Shown here piece by piece: positions 33,254-42,858 of a stretch of 46,572 nt of DNA (the first letter of the stretch is position 1; every line of letters begins with the position of its first letter). Location of the stretch: assembly GCF_000341145.1 (NCBI RefSeq), contig NZ_ANBE01000056.1, positions 1 through 46,572 of the forward strand. Direction: 5' to 3'. A model generated the notes under the pieces. The model did no database searches. It was not told the origin of the DNA and worked only from the letters and a program-made list of their open reading frames with translations. This DNA comes from Nocardiopsis xinjiangensis YIM 90004. Lineage in GTDB: Bacteria > Actinomycetota > Actinomycetes > Streptosporangiales > Streptosporangiaceae. Position numbers and translations under genes: made by a program.

Positions 33254-34183
33254 TCAGCGGACGAGGGCGGAGTCGTGTCCGTGCTCGCGCTCCCGGCGGA
33301 GCCGCTTGCGGTGTTCCCACACCAGCACGGTGGTGACCACGGCGAAGCCCAGGACCATGAAGCCCACGGTCAGCGGGAGGTCGGTGGCCGGCACGACCTC
33401 GCGCTCCTCGTTCTGCCAGGGCCACAGCGCGCGCAGCGAACCGGCCATGATGCCGGTGAGCACGACCAGGGTGAGGCGCCGCTTGTTGTCGAGCAGGTAC
33501 TGCAGCAGCTTCACGAACAGTGCCAGGCCGGTGGCCGCGCCGGCGGCGAAGGTGAGGATGAAGGCCACGTCGATGTCGCGCACGGCCTGCAGGACCGGTT
33601 CGTACAGACCCACCGTCAGCAGGATGAAGGAGCCGGACATACCCGGCAGTACCAGGGCGCAGATCGCCACCGAGGCGGCGAAGAAGATCACCACGGGGTG
33701 CACCGGCAGGTTGGCGCCGGGCAGGCTCATGACGAAGAACGCCAGGACCGCGACGACGAGGCCGGCCACGTAGTGCATCGGTCGCCACGGCAGGCCCGCG
33801 GCGCTGTAGGGGATCCACAGACTGGCCAGCACCAACCCGAAGAAGAGGGCGTAGGCGTACTGGGAGTGGTCGTGCAGGATCGGTTCGATGAGGAGCATGG
33901 CCAGAACCAGGAAGATCGGCATGCCGATCAGCGCGGGAGCGAGAGTTCCCCAGTTCGCCTGAGCGAACTCTTCCTTGGCGCGGCCCATGCCCTTGCCGCG
34001 CAACCCGTCGGTCACGGCCAGGCGGATCCCGCTGACCATGTGTCCCGCGCCGCCGATGAGATCGTCGTAGAGCCCGACGATGAGGGCGACCGTGCCGCCG
34101 CTGATGCCCGGCAACGCTTCCGAGGTGCCCACGGCCCCGCCGCGCACCGCGTTGAAGATGTAGGAGCCTACTGACTTGGCCAT
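33254..34183 (-). CDS. DUF368 family protein, undecaprenyl-phosphate translocase type (PopT-like)
   Basis: 309 residues with about eight membrane helices. GAVGTSEALPGISGGTVALIVGLYDDLI at the N-terminus (glycine-rich re-entrant loop) and its second copy LVLPGMSGSFILLTVGLYEPVL near the middle are the hallmarks of DUF368. This family has been shown to return undecaprenyl phosphate across the membrane for reuse in wall synthesis. A DedA-type alternative is excluded by the motifs. The gene ends 13 bases upstream of the thiD promoter box and may be expressed separately. No ribosome site is seen close to the ATG. Confidence 0.9.
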   Translation of the reverse strand: MAKSVGSYIFNAVRGGAVGTSEALPGISGGTVALIVGLYDDLIGGAGHMVSGIRLAVTDGLRGKGMGRAKEEFAQANWGTLAPALIGMPIFLVLAMLLIEPILHDHSQYAYALFFGLVLASLWIPYSAAGLPWRPMHYVAGLVVAVLAFFVMSLPGANLPVHPVVIFFAASVAICALVLPGMSGSFILLTVGLYEPVLQAVRDIDVAFILTFAAGAATGLALFVKLLQYLLDNKRRLTLVVLTGIMAGSLRALWPWQNEEREVVPATDLPLTVGFMVLGFAVVTTVLVWEHRKRLRREREHGHDSALVR

Positions 34184-34508
34184 GTGAGCTGTAGGGCGCC
34201 CTCCGGAGCCGGAAGGAGCCTTACCTCCGTCCTAGTGGTGTCGCCGACCCACTCCGCCTACGCCGGGCTGGTGGGTCGGAAAGGGGTGCGGTCCGCGCGG
34301 GAGGTGGCCGACCTGAGTACAGGGATGGGAACCACGCAGCCGCGGAAATCGTGGCGTGCCCGGGCCGGCAGACGGGGGAGGCGGCCGACGAGTGCGGACC
34401 AGGCCAGTCTAATGGTGCTCGGGCGTGCCGAACCCTGACCCGAGGGCGGGTTTCGGTTGTGTGTTCTGAAGGTGACCTTGTGGCCGAAAGGGCAGGCCGG
34501 GTGGCCGA
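34184..34508. other. Intergenic region upstream of the DUF368 gene
   Basis: 325 bases between two minus-strand genes. TAGACT (34406-34411, minus strand) is a possible -10 box. The rest shows no gene of native codon use. Confidence 0.35.
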
Positions 34509-36194
34509 TCACCACACCGGAGGAGCGGAGACCGTCTCTCCGGCGTCCGTGCCCCGCCTGGCCACCGAGGACGCCCACCGGTAGTCCTGCTTGCCGGCCG
34601 CCGTGCGCCGCACCTGGTCCACGAACCGCACACTGCGCGGAACCTTGTAACCGGCCAGGCGCCCGCGGCAGTGCGCACGCAGCCCCTCGATGTCGACCCG
34701 GCCCCCCGGGGCCACCGCGACCACGGCGCTCACCCGCTGGCCCAGGGTCTCGTCGGACAGGGGCAGCACGATGGCGTCCACCACCTCCGGATGGGCCTTG
34801 AGCGCCGCCTCGACCTCCTCGGGGAAGACCTTCTCCCCGGCGGTGTTGATCACTACACTGCCCCGTCCCAGCAGAACCACCGAACCGTCCTCACCACGGG
34901 TGGCGTAATCGCCCGACAGTGCCCACCGGTGGCCGCGCCGGTCCACCGGGAACGTGCGTGCCGTGGCGACCGGGTCGTCGTAGTATCCCAACGGGATGTG
35001 GCCGGTGCGCGCGATGCGCCCCACCTCCGTCGATCCGGCCGGCAGGGGATCGAGCCGCTCGTCGAGCACTGCGACACTGCCGCCCATGGCGAAGTTCGGT
35101 CCGCGCTCGGTCTCACCGGAAGGGTCGGCGCCGGGTGCCACCCCCGCGTCGGCGGTCCCGCACACACCGGTCTCCGAGCCCCCGTAGGAATCGGCCAGGG
35201 CCAGGTCGGAGCGCCAGGAACGCCACAGGGCACGCACCGGGTGGGTCAGCGGGGTGCCGCCCGAACGCACCGAGGCCAAGGACGGGCACCGGTCCGGCTC
35301 GGCCAGCAGGCGCATCACGAACGGACGGGCCATCGCGTCGCCCACCAACTGGAGGGTGTGCACCCTCTCGCGATGGGCCAGGGCGACCAGGCGGTCGGTG
35401 TCGAAGACCGGGTCGGTGGAGAGCACCACACGCTTGCCGCACAACAGCATGCTCAACGCGTTCCACTGGCCGGCCGCGTGCATGAGCGGGCCCAGCACCA
35501 GCATCCGTTGAGGGAAGCACCGCGCGGCGCGTTCGGCCACGTCGTCGAGGTCATGGGCACGCGGCGCACCGGGGGAACGGCGTTCCAGGGCCGCCCGGAA
35601 GATGTCGGCCTGGCGCCACAGCACACCCTTGGGGTGACCGGTGGTACCGCCGGTGTAGAGCAGGTAGTGGTCCGAGCCGCTCGTGGACGGGAGTTCGGCC
35701 GGGTCATCGGGGTGCTGGGCGGCCAGCGCCGTCTCGTAGTCCATACCGGCCAGGGACGTGGGGTGCGGGCCGCCGTCCTCGATGAGCAGCACGTGCCGGA
35801 GCCGGGGGAGCCCGTCGCGTACGGGTGCCACGGTCGCGGCCAGGGACTCCTCGGCGACCAGGGCGACGGCGTGGGAGTCGGAGAGCACGTGGTGCAGTTC
35901 CCCGGCCACATAGCGGTAGTTGAGGTTGACCGGGACCGCGCCCGTGCGCAGGATCCCCAGGAAGGACTCCAGCCACTCGGCGCGGTTGTGCGCGAGCAGC
36001 GCCACGTGTTCGCCCGGCCGCACACCGGCGCCCGCCAAGTGGCGGGCCACACGGGTCGAACGCGAGTTCAGGGCCCGGTAGGTCAGGCGGCGCGGGCCGG
36101 CGACCACGGCGACACGGTCGGGTACGGCTTCGGTGACGGCCTCGAACAACCGGGCGAGGGAGAAGGGTGCGTCCGGGTACGCGGAAGGGGGCAC
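34509..36194 (-). CDS. Acyl-CoA synthetase (AMP-forming, FadD-like)
   Basis: 561 residues from GTG 36194, chosen because GGGAGG lies 6 bases upstream; the frame stays open to a TTG at 36212. The adenylate-forming core is clear: LLYTGGTTGHPKGVLW (P-loop, about 175-190), the aromatic DSYGGSETG motif, LSGDYATRGEDG (Asp for the ribose) and the C-terminal GRGSVVINTAGEKVFPEEVE with catalytic Lys late in TAAGKQDYRW. It activates a carboxylate, probably a fatty acid, to the CoA thioester. The gene is divergent from ornithine aminotransferase. Confidence 0.88.
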   Translation of the reverse strand: MPPSAYPDAPFSLARLFEAVTEAVPDRVAVVAGPRRLTYRALNSRSTRVARHLAGAGVRPGEHVALLAHNRAEWLESFLGILRTGAVPVNLNYRYVAGELHHVLSDSHAVALVAEESLAATVAPVRDGLPRLRHVLLIEDGGPHPTSLAGMDYETALAAQHPDDPAELPSTSGSDHYLLYTGGTTGHPKGVLWRQADIFRAALERRSPGAPRAHDLDDVAERAARCFPQRMLVLGPLMHAAGQWNALSMLLCGKRVVLSTDPVFDTDRLVALAHRERVHTLQLVGDAMARPFVMRLLAEPDRCPSLASVRSGGTPLTHPVRALWRSWRSDLALADSYGGSETGVCGTADAGVAPGADPSGETERGPNFAMGGSVAVLDERLDPLPAGSTEVGRIARTGHIPLGYYDDPVATARTFPVDRRGHRWALSGDYATRGEDGSVVLLGRGSVVINTAGEKVFPEEVEAALKAHPEVVDAIVLPLSDETLGQRVSAVVAVAPGGRVDIEGLRAHCRGRLAGYKVPRSVRFVDQVRRTAAGKQDYRWASSVARRGTDAGETVSAPPVW

Positions 36195-36562
36195 GCAGGA
36201 CCTCCCAGGCAACGGTGGGGCGCCGTCCCCGGCGTGGGGGCTCGTGGCGGCGCGGGACTCTGCCGGGACCGTACCCCTCGGGGATGGGGCCGATACCCGG
36301 CGGGAGGATGGTGCGCGTCACCAGCACCGGGAGTTCAGGTCACAGCGTGAGCAGGGCAGGCGGGTCGATCCTGCTCGGAGGCGTGGCGGGCCTGTGCCGC
36401 GGGTGTTTCGGCCCACGCGGCGATCGTGTGAGTCCCACCACCCCTTGTGGGCTCACAGGCTCATCTGCTCAACTTTTGGAGACCTTCTGCCGGAGGGCGC
36501 CACCTCGCCCGACGGTGGGTATCAAGTGCGAGACATCGATCAATGGTGATCGGAGCTACTCG
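36195..36562. other. Divergent promoter region with an inverted repeat (36428-36456)
   Basis: GTGAG-T-CCCAC and GTGGGCTCAC form 10-base arms with one bulged T and an 8-base loop. An AT-richer stretch with TCAACTTTTGGAGACC follows at about 36465-36485 and may hold the promoter of the aminotransferase. No coding frame is supported. Confidence 0.4.
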
Positions 36563-37831
36563 ATGAGCACGACCCAGAATCTGGGACAGAACGACCCCGC
36601 CGGTGACCCCGGCGCACCGTCACTCTCCAGCTCGGACCACATCGCCCTCGCGGAGGAGCGGTCCGCCCACAACTACGCCCCCCTTCCCGTGGTCGTCGCC
36701 GAAGGCCGCGGTGCCTGGGTGACCGACGTGGAAGGACGCCGGTACCTGGACTGCCTGGCCGGTTATTCCGCGATGAACTTCGGCCACCACAACCCGGACC
36801 TGCTCGCGGCCGCCCACCGCCAGCTCGACCGTGTGACCCTGACCAGCCGGGCCTTCCACAACGACCGGTTCGCCCCGTGGGCGAACGCCCTGGCCGACAT
36901 GGCGGGCAAACAGAAGGTCCTGCCGATGAACACCGGGGCCGAGGCGGTCGAGACCGGTGTCAAGGTCGCCCGCAAGTGGGCCTACGAGGTCAAGGGTGTG
37001 CCCGCGGACCAGGCCACCATCGTCGTGGCCGGCGACAACTTCCACGGCCGCACCACCACGGTCGTCTCCTTCTCCTCCGACCCCGAGGCCCGTACCGGCT
37101 TCGGTCCCTACACCCCCGGGTTCCGGTCCGTGCCCTACGGGGACGCCGCCGCGCTCGAGGCGGCGATCGACCACACCACAGCCGCCGTACTCATCGAACC
37201 GGTGCAGGGCGAGGCCGGTGTCGTCGTCCCGCCCCCGGACTACCTGCCGCGGGTGCGCGAGATCTGTGACGCCAACCGGGTTCTGTTCATCGCCGACGAA
37301 GTGCAGTCCGGCCTCGGGCGCACCGGCACGATCCGGGCCTGCGAGCACTTCGACGTGGTCCCCGACGCCTACCTGTTCGGCAAGGCCCTGGGCGGCGGTA
37401 TTCTCCCGGTCTCGGCGATGGTGGCCGACGAGGACGTGCTCGGAGTGATCAGGCCCGGTCAGCACGGCAGCACCTTCGGCGGGAACCCGCTCGCGGGTGC
37501 CGTGGGAAGCACGGTCGTGCGCATGCTCACCGAGGGGCCCTACCTCGACAACGCCCAGCGTCTGGGCGAGGTGCTCAAGCGGCGCCTGAAGGGGCTCGTC
37601 GGCAACGGTGTCGTCTCCGCGCGCAGCATCGGCCTGTGGGCCGGCGTCGACGTCGATCCCGACCTCGCGGACGGAAAGGAACTGTGCCGGCGCCTGGCCG
37701 AGCACGGGGTGCTGGTCAAGGACACCCACGGCTCCACGATCCGGATGTCGCCACCGCTGGTGATCTCGGAGGAGGACCTCAACTGGGGCCTGGACCGTTT
37801 CGAGGAGGTCCTCACGGGCCTGCGCCGCTGA
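36563..37831 (+). CDS. rocD: Ornithine aminotransferase
   Basis: 422 residues; GGAG 7 bases before the ATG. Class III aminotransferase features: YLDCLAGYSAMNFGHHNPD, MNTGAEAVETGVKVARKW, DNFHGRTTTVVSFS, LFIADEVQSGLGRTG and the PLP lysine K274 in FGKALGGGILPVSA. The opening AEERSAHNYAPLPVVVAEGRG and the NTGAEA segment favour ornithine over acetylornithine aminotransferase. It converts ornithine and 2-oxoglutarate to glutamate semialdehyde and glutamate, linking arginine and proline metabolism. Confidence 0.92.
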   Translation: MSTTQNLGQNDPAGDPGAPSLSSSDHIALAEERSAHNYAPLPVVVAEGRGAWVTDVEGRRYLDCLAGYSAMNFGHHNPDLLAAAHRQLDRVTLTSRAFHNDRFAPWANALADMAGKQKVLPMNTGAEAVETGVKVARKWAYEVKGVPADQATIVVAGDNFHGRTTTVVSFSSDPEARTGFGPYTPGFRSVPYGDAAALEAAIDHTTAAVLIEPVQGEAGVVVPPPDYLPRVREICDANRVLFIADEVQSGLGRTGTIRACEHFDVVPDAYLFGKALGGGILPVSAMVADEDVLGVIRPGQHGSTFGGNPLAGAVGSTVVRMLTEGPYLDNAQRLGEVLKRRLKGLVGNGVVSARSIGLWAGVDVDPDLADGKELCRRLAEHGVLVKDTHGSTIRMSPPLVISEEDLNWGLDRFEEVLTGLRR

Positions 37832-37859
37832 CCGCTCCGGCCCCGCACGCCCCACCGCT

Positions 37860-37899
37860 GGTACGCGCGGCACGGCCTGCACGCCGTGCCGCGCGTACC
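37860..37899. terminator. 17-bp bidirectional terminator
   Basis: GGTACGCGCGGCACGGC pairs perfectly with its complement around a 6-base loop, between the convergent ornithine aminotransferase and SGNH esterase genes. Confidence 0.8.
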
Positions 37900-37907
37900 C
37901 AGCAGGG

Positions 37908-39269
37908 TCAGGAGGTACCGGCCTCCTCGGGGACGACCTCGTCGACGGACTCCTCACCGGGCTCCACCGGGTCCAGAGGGCCGCCGAGCTCGGACCTCAA
38001 CAGCTCCTGGTCCACCCGCTCCACGGTCTCGCGCGTCACGTAGAGGGCGCGCTCGGGCCCCTCCTCGATCTGTCTCCGCACACGTTCGGCCATCGACATC
38101 TGTCCCTCGGCGGTGGGGTGGAAGCTCGCGCGGTCCACCTCCAGCCCCTCGCCGAGCTCGCCCAGGACGATGCCGTTGAGCCAGGCCTCGTCCGCGCTGA
38201 CCTCGTACCCGTTCAACGAGCTGAACACGTTGACGTACTCGGTGCTGCCGACGTCGCGTTCACCGTAGACGTCGCCGTCCACACGGTAGACGGTGTCGCG
38301 GATCGCCTCGTTGAACCGCTGCGCGACCGTGTTCAGCCACTCCTGGTCGCTCACGCTCAGCGTGTAGTACATGCCCGTGGGGTCCTCGGGGAACAGGCGC
38401 GGGTACCCCAACACCAGGATGCGTGCGTCGGGTGCGCGCTCGTGGATCTCCTCCAGGACCTGGGTGAGGGTCCCCTCGAACTGCTCCATCCGTTCGGAGA
38501 TCTCCTCCTCCTGGTCCACGCACGCGGTGTTGTCCAGGATCGGCATCCGCACCATGCAGGTGCGCAGCACGGGGATGAAACCGAGGTCGTTGCCGCCGAT
38601 GCCGACCGTGACCAGAGAGGTGTGGTCGGTGACCCGTTCGATCTGCGACTCGGGTGTGCCGAGCTGGCTGAGCATGTCCTCGCCCTTGTGCGAGGAGCAC
38701 GCGAAGAAGGCGAGCGTGCCGGAGAACTCGTACTCCTCGGAGATGAGCCGCGGGTAGGCGTTCTCCGAGCGCCAGCACCCGCCCGGTTCGGCGGTCGAGG
38801 GGTCGTAGTCGCCGGCGCCGTCACCGGAGGAGTAGGAGTCGCCCAGCGCCACGTAGTTGCCCCACAGCGCGGCTTCCTCGGGGTCCACGCGCACGCGCCA
38901 GTCCAGCTCCTCCTGTTGCTCTTCCTCGGTGAGGGGAGGCGGGTCGCCGGGGCACACGCCTCCGGTGACCTCGCACCAGAAATCGGTCATGCTGTCGCGG
39001 GTGGCGGGGACAGCCACCGTGACCACCAGGATCAGGATCAGGGCCGCCGCGGAATACAGGGCGATACGTGCGCGGCGGGTGCGCGGCCGTTTCCGGGAGG
39101 TGTGGGGAGCCGCTGTTGCGCCGTTGCTCCCGGAGACCTGCTCGCCATCGGCGGCCCCGGGCGTCTGTTCCCCGCCCGTGCCGTCGGTCGGTTGCTCGTC
39201 CCGGCTGTGTTCCCCGGGGCCGGGTTCGGGCTCGTCGAAGTCCGAGGGGTCGTCACCACGCGTTGACAC
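37908..39269 (-). CDS. Membrane-anchored SGNH/GDSL hydrolase
   Basis: 453 residues. The first 60 are acidic and Gly/Pro-rich, then RKRPRTRRAR precedes one membrane helix (about 68-88), so the enzyme domain is outside. The SGNH blocks are Ser145 in ALGDSYSSGDGAG, Asn227 in GIGGNDLGF and His384 in ASFHPTAEGQ. Cysteines C165, C191, C238 and C250 fit disulfides of the actinobacterial esterase group. It probably cleaves an acyl ester on a lipid or wall glycan. The long charged N-terminus inside the cell is unusual for a simple secreted esterase. Confidence 0.85.
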   Translation of the reverse strand: MSTRGDDPSDFDEPEPGPGEHSRDEQPTDGTGGEQTPGAADGEQVSGSNGATAAPHTSRKRPRTRRARIALYSAAALILILVVTVAVPATRDSMTDFWCEVTGGVCPGDPPPLTEEEQQEELDWRVRVDPEEAALWGNYVALGDSYSSGDGAGDYDPSTAEPGGCWRSENAYPRLISEEYEFSGTLAFFACSSHKGEDMLSQLGTPESQIERVTDHTSLVTVGIGGNDLGFIPVLRTCMVRMPILDNTACVDQEEEISERMEQFEGTLTQVLEEIHERAPDARILVLGYPRLFPEDPTGMYYTLSVSDQEWLNTVAQRFNEAIRDTVYRVDGDVYGERDVGSTEYVNVFSSLNGYEVSADEAWLNGIVLGELGEGLEVDRASFHPTAEGQMSMAERVRRQIEEGPERALYVTRETVERVDQELLRSELGGPLDPVEPGEESVDEVVPEEAGTS

Positions 39270-39705
39270 GGCCGCTCTCGTCTCCCGGTCCTGGACGGCT
39301 GATGGTCTCGGACCAGACTACCCGCGGCGGTTCGGTCCGATCGGGCCGAGAAGACCGCGGTCGCAGGGCCGCCAGGTGCCGGTACCAGGGCGGCGATTGG
39401 CCCTGAGGGTCCAGGGGCGCCGGTAACGGAAGGGATCGTCGTTCCCCTCACCCTCGCGGGGCCGTAGTTCGCTCTCTTCCACGCGGTGTCCTTCGTTCGC
39501 GGTCCGGCGGGGGCGGGGCCCCAGCGGCGGCCAATCCCGCTGGGACCCTCCCGCCCCCCATCTGCCAGGGAGGCACTTCGACTCTGCCGGTCGGACATCG
39601 CCGGGGACACCGTTGAAAACCACAAAAATCCCGCCGGAACCTCGTTCCGCGACACAGGGTCACCGGTCGGCTGCGGGCAGGTGAACGGGCCTGCCCGGAC
39701 ATGCG
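39270..39705. other. Intergenic region upstream of the SGNH hydrolase, no gene seen
   Basis: Part of a 526-base gap between two minus-strand genes. A short AT-rich patch (GTTGAAAACCACAAAAAT, about 39612-39629) interrupts GC-rich sequence. A 7-bp hairpin GGGCAGG / CCTGCCC lies at 39674-39695. Frames here lack native codon bias. Confidence 0.4.
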
Positions 39706-39740
39706 GGAGGGCGGCGCCCGCCGTGCGGGTGCCGCCCTCC
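39706..39740 (-). terminator. Hairpin downstream of superoxide dismutase
   Basis: Fifteen-base arms (GGAGGGCGGCGCCCG / CGGGTGCCGCCCTCC) pair with a single G-T wobble, about 55 bases past the sodA stop. Confidence 0.6.
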
Positions 39741-39795
39741 GCCGTACTACCCGGGTCCGACCGGGATGGGCCCCAGGGTCCGGGCCGCGGGATCT

Positions 39796-40410
39796 CTAGG
39801 CGATCTCGACCTTGCGGGCGTCGGCGAAACGCTGCTGGACGTCGGCCCAGTTGACGACGTTCCAGAAGGCCTTGACGTAGTCGGCCTTCACGTTCTTGTA
39901 CTGGAGGTAGAAGGCGTGCTCCCACATGTCCAGCATCAGCAGCGGCTGGCTGCTGAGGGCAGCGTTGCTCTGCTGGTCGTAGAGCTGCTCGATGACCAAA
40001 CGCTTGCCCAGGGCGTCCCAGGCCAGGATGGCCCAGCCGGAACCCTGAATGGTGGTGGCGGCGGCGTTGAAGTGCGAGCGGAAGGCGTCGAAGGACCCGA
40101 ACTGGTCGTCGATGGCCGCACCCAGCTCGCCCTCGGGCTTGTCGCCGCCCTCGGGGGAGAGGTTCTTCCAGAAGATCGAGTGGTTGACGTGACCACCCAG
40201 GTTGAACGCGAGGTTCTTCTCGAGCATCGGCACGGTCCCGAAGTCGCCGGACTCGCGCGCCTCCGCCATCTTCTCGAGAGCGGTGTTGGCACCGGCCACG
40301 TACGTGGCGTGGTGCTTGTCGTGGTGCAGTTCCATGATCTGCCCGGAGATCCAGGGCTCCAGGGAAGCGTAGTCGTAGGGCAGCTCAGGAAGCTCGTACG
40401 GCGCAGACAT
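39796..40410 (-). CDS. sodA: Superoxide dismutase, Fe/Mn family
   Basis: 204 residues from ATG 40410 (AAGGTG about 8 bases upstream). Metal ligands are His29 ([11 protein letters not shown]), His77 ([10 protein letters not shown]), and the Asp and His in [15 protein letters not shown]. Gly-Gly before the HVNH motif and a Gln in LYDQQSN fit the manganese-type or cambialistic enzymes rather than strict Fe-type. No signal peptide, so it is cytoplasmic. The symmetric sequence AGCGAT-GGG-ATCGCT lies about 40 bases upstream. Confidence 0.95.
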   Translation of the reverse strand: MSAPYELPELPYDYASLEPWISGQIMELHHDKHHATYVAGANTALEKMAEARESGDFGTVPMLEKNLAFNLGGHVNHSIFWKNLSPEGGDKPEGELGAAIDDQFGSFDAFRSHFNAAATTIQGSGWAILAWDALGKRLVIEQLYDQQSNAALSSQPLLMLDMWEHAFYLQYKNVKADYVKAFWNVVNWADVQQRFADARKVEIA

Positions 40411-40447
40411 CTCTGACGCACCTTTCCAATGACGCGATTCGTTCACC

Positions 40448-40462
40448 AGCGATGGGATCGCT
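40448..40462. promoter_or_regulatory. Inverted repeat in the sodA leader
   Basis: AGCGATGGGATCGCT has perfect 6-base arms around GGG, 38 bases upstream of the sodA start and near a possible minus-strand -10 box (TAGCTT). Candidate operator. Confidence 0.4.
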
Positions 40463-40703
40463 ACTGAGCAAGCTATCAGCCGAGCGGGCCGGGACCCGAG
40501 CTCAGGCCGTCGACACCCGAGTCCGGGAATAATCCGGGTTCTGGGCGACTACGGAGCGGTCCCGGGCGTGAACACCGACGTTGGCTGCACGTTCTCCACC
40601 GGTTCACCACCGCAACATCGTTACAGGGCACGATGCATCGGTGAAGCCGTGCGTCAGCGCTCCGTAGATGTCATCTCCCCACCCTGTGAGGCCACCCCCA
40701 CCC

Positions 40704-42743
40704 ATGTCCGCTGCACCGAAAACCGGATCGCATCACCGTCCCGAGGTCGAGGGGCTGCGTGCGGTCGCTGTTCTGCTCGTGATCGTCTACCACGTCTGGT
40801 TCGGCCGGGTCTCCGGCGGTGTGGACGTCTTCTTGCTGATCACGGGGTTCCTCATCACCGGGTCGTTGTTGCGGGCGCTGGAGCGGGACGGGCGGATCTC
40901 CTTCGCCGCGTTCTGGTCGCGCCTGGCCCGGCGGCTGGTCCCGGCCGCGGCGGTGGCACTCGCGGGGATCCTGGGGGCCACGTACTTGTTCCTGCCGTCC
41001 TCTCGCTGGTCGGGTGTGCTGGAGGAGGTGCGCGCGGCCGCGCTGTACCACGAGAACTGGGTGCTGGCGCAGAAGGCTGTGGACTACCTGGCGCGGGAGG
41101 AGGCGTTGAGCCCGGTCCAGCATTTCTGGTCGCTGTCGATCCAGGGCCAGTTCTATCTGCTCTGGCCTTTGCTGCTGGCCCTGGCCGCGCTGGTCGCCGC
41201 CCGCCTGGGAACGAGCGTGCGGCGCGCCGCCCTGACGGCCGTGACCGTGGTGTTCGCGGTGTCCCTGGCCTACTCGGTGTGGATCACCGGCTCCGACCAG
41301 GCCTGGGCCTACTTCGACACCGGGGCCCGCCTGTGGGAACCGGCCCTGGGCGCGGCCCTGGCTCTGGTGGTGCACCGACTGGACCTGCCCGTCCGGCTGC
41401 GTCTCCTCCTGGGCTGGCTCGGTCTGGTCGCGCTGGTGCTGTGCGGGGCGCTGGCGCCGGTCTCGACGATGTTCCCGGGCTGGATCGCCCTGTGGCCCAC
41501 CGGCGCCGCGGTGCTGGTGATCGTGGCGGGTGCGACCGGCCACCGCCTGGCCGCCGACCGGTTGCTGACCTGGCGCCCGCTGACATGGTCGGGCGGGATC
41601 TCCTACGGGCTCTACCTGTGGCACTGGCCGGTCCTGGTGATCTACCTGCACGCCACCGAACGCACGGTCGCCGGTCTCCACGGCGGTGCTGCGGTCGTGG
41701 CCCTCTCCTTCGTGCTGGCCTGGCTCTCGCACCGGGTCGTGGACGGCGGTCTCACCCGTCTGGTGCGGGAGCGCCGCACCCCGGGCCGTTCCCTGGCCCT
41801 TGCCGCCTCCTTCCTGGTCCCGCTCATGGCCGCCTCCCTGGTGTGGTCGGGCCAGATCGTGCGTGAACAGCAGGAGCGGACCGAGCTCGCCACCCAGGTC
41901 ACGAACCACCCCGGCGCGCTCAGCATCGCCGGCGCCGAGGCGGTCCCGGCCCAGAACGCGGCGCCGGCCCGGAACGGTGTGCCGGCCGAGGAGGAGGTAG
42001 CCGTGCTTCCCGACCCGATCGTGGCCGAGGACGACCTGTCCGACCACCACGACCAGGGGTGCCACGTCAACCTGGAGGAGAGCGAGGTGGTGGTCTGCGA
42101 CGAGGGGGGCACGGACGCCGAGCACACCTTGGCGATGGTGGGGGCCTCCCGGGTGGCCCACTGGTATCCGACCGTGCAGGAGGTCGCCGAGGAGCACGGG
42201 TGGCGGCTGGTCTCCTTCACCAAGAGCGGCTGCCAGTTCAGTACCGACACCCCGATGCGGGAGGGCGAGGTCTTCACCGAGTGCGAGGAATGGAACGCCG
42301 AGGCCATGGAGGTTCTCGCTGACCTGCGTCCCGACGCGGTCCTGACCTCCTCCACCACCGCCAACCCCAGCGGGGAGCGCCTGCCGGACGGGTTCGTGGA
42401 GCGCTGGGAGGAACTGGGCGCTCTCGGCACCGAGGTCGTAGGGGTCCGTGACCTGCCGCGCCGCGACTACCAGGGTGCCGAGTGCGTCGAAAGCGGCTCC
42501 CTTGCGGACTGCACGTCCCCGGCCGCCTACAGCCACGCCGGCAGCGACCCCGCCGAGAGCCGCGACCTGCCCGGGAACGTGACCACCTTCGACCTGACCG
42601 AGTACGTGTGCCCCGACGGGCGCTGCGACGCGGTGGTCGGCAACGTGCTCGTGTTCTGGGACCACTCGCACATGACGGCCACCTATGCGCGCACGCTCGT
42701 GCCGATGATGGAGGAGGCCGTGTTGGAGGCCACCGGTTGGTGA
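40704..42743 (+). CDS. AT3-SGNH O-acetyltransferase (OafA/YrhL type)
   Basis: 679 residues from ATG 40704; an in-frame ATG at 40668 would add 12. The first 370 residues form an acyltransferase-3 membrane domain with about ten helices: RPEVEGLRAVAVLLVIVYHV with the catalytic His, GGVDVFLLITGFLITGSLL and RLARRLVPAAAVALAG. The rest is an outside SGNH domain with Ser482 in MVGASRVAHWYP and the D653-x-x-H656 pair in FWDHSHMTATY. The first motif reads GAS instead of the usual GDS. Such proteins pass acetyl groups through the membrane to a wall or surface glycan. A fragment of a second copy follows. Confidence 0.9.
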   Translation: MSAAPKTGSHHRPEVEGLRAVAVLLVIVYHVWFGRVSGGVDVFLLITGFLITGSLLRALERDGRISFAAFWSRLARRLVPAAAVALAGILGATYLFLPSSRWSGVLEEVRAAALYHENWVLAQKAVDYLAREEALSPVQHFWSLSIQGQFYLLWPLLLALAALVAARLGTSVRRAALTAVTVVFAVSLAYSVWITGSDQAWAYFDTGARLWEPALGAALALVVHRLDLPVRLRLLLGWLGLVALVLCGALAPVSTMFPGWIALWPTGAAVLVIVAGATGHRLAADRLLTWRPLTWSGGISYGLYLWHWPVLVIYLHATERTVAGLHGGAAVVALSFVLAWLSHRVVDGGLTRLVRERRTPGRSLALAASFLVPLMAASLVWSGQIVREQQERTELATQVTNHPGALSIAGAEAVPAQNAAPARNGVPAEEEVAVLPDPIVAEDDLSDHHDQGCHVNLEESEVVVCDEGGTDAEHTLAMVGASRVAHWYPTVQEVAEEHGWRLVSFTKSGCQFSTDTPMREGEVFTECEEWNAEAMEVLADLRPDAVLTSSTTANPSGERLPDGFVERWEELGALGTEVVGVRDLPRRDYQGAECVESGSLADCTSPAAYSHAGSDPAESRDLPGNVTTFDLTEYVCPDGRCDAVVGNVLVFWDHSHMTATYARTLVPMMEEAVLEATGW

Positions 42744-42858
42744 AGCCTGTCCCGAACACGGGGAACCTCCCGGAACACCCTTATCACTGAAGGTGAATGC
42801 GTGTCGACTTAGTGTGTTGGGCGTTTCTGCCCCCGTCGACCCACGCGGAGAGGTGTCC

